From Haliclona indistincta (taxonomy: Eukaryota; Porifera; Demospongiae; Haplosclerida; Chalinidae), in NCBI GenBank assembly GCA_964017065.1, contig OZ024789.1:10067439-10131438 (forward strand): a stretch of 64,000 nt of DNA, written 5' to 3'. The position numbers and the translations under genes were made by a program. The notes under the pieces are model-generated. The model saw nothing but the letters and a program-made list of their open reading frames with translations. It was not told the DNA's origin and made no database searches. The first letter of the stretch is position 1; each line of letters starts with the position of its first letter. Positions 63,765 through 64,000 of this stretch are shown piece after piece.

Positions 63765-63900
63765 GTCTTTTTGGAAATTTGCGCAATTTCGAAATTGCGC
63801 TGCAGCATTTTGTCAATTGCTAAATTGCGTGCCAATTTCGAAATTTGCGTAGACAATTTGTAAATTGCTTGGCGAGTCTTCTACACAATTTAGAAATGGA
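63765..63900. repeat. Cluster of GCAATTTCGAAATTGC-type palindromes
   Basis: Repeated near-palindromic words (GCGCAATTTCGAAATTGCGC, CCAATTTCGAAATTTGCG, ACAATTTGTAAATTGC) spaced 10-30 bp apart. Nature unknown. The window ends at 64000 without another feature. Confidence 0.6.
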
Positions 63901-64000
63901 GGTCAATCTGCATGCAGTCAGCTGCAATGTTGCAAGCAGCGATCACACCTTTACACCTACTAAACACGCTGTGAGCGAGCACCGCGAAGGTCAGCAATGG

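Overview
The window looks like animal nuclear DNA, most likely from a sponge. It has many very short introns (mostly 40-100 bp) with GT/AG borders, dense short transposons, and ZU5-UPA-Death proteins fused to kelch repeats. The sponge assignment is inference; no rRNA, mitochondrial or bacterial-type operon is present.

The backbone is a seven-copy cluster of one gene family (copies 1-7, local names). The encoded protein is: N-terminal kelch propeller (about six repeats), a long coiled coil on small phase-compatible exons, ZU5, a UPA-like domain, a Ser/Thr/Pro linker and a C-terminal Death domain. ZU5-UPA-Death is the cytoplasmic module of UNC5 and PIDD; here the sensor end is a kelch propeller and there is no membrane segment. 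Copy 6 (45818-52406, +, 18 exons, 1078 aa) and copy 4 (37986-32006, -, 18 exons, 1070 aa) keep their frame through every junction. Copy 1 (1-7706, +) runs off the left edge but is open. Copy 2 (14673-23408, +) has one frame slip. Copy 3 (27547-31452) and copy 5 (about 39934-44516) are broken. Copy 7 (55374-55913) is a lone kelch exon.

Copies 1-2 and 5-6 look like a duplicated two-gene block: gene, shared 3' flank, 37-bp minisatellite, gene, then a decayed 3' end of HSP90B1 (endoplasmin) on the minus strand. Copies 3 and 4 lie between the blocks, tail to tail. UPA exon types and Death exon types occur in all four combinations, which indicates exchange between copies.

Mobile DNA explains most of the rest. 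There is a 5'-truncated LINE in intron 4 of copy 1 and a full-length LINE (1098 aa) inside an (AC)n tract of copy 2. Four copies of an unusual foldback element (R1-R4) insert without target duplication and carry long inverted arms that match each other within a copy while differing between copies. There are also several inverted-repeat elements and large palindromes. From 55.9 kb rightwards the window is almost entirely nested or abutting transposons, including a YqaJ-type nuclease fragment split by a Mutator-like element that is itself split by R4.
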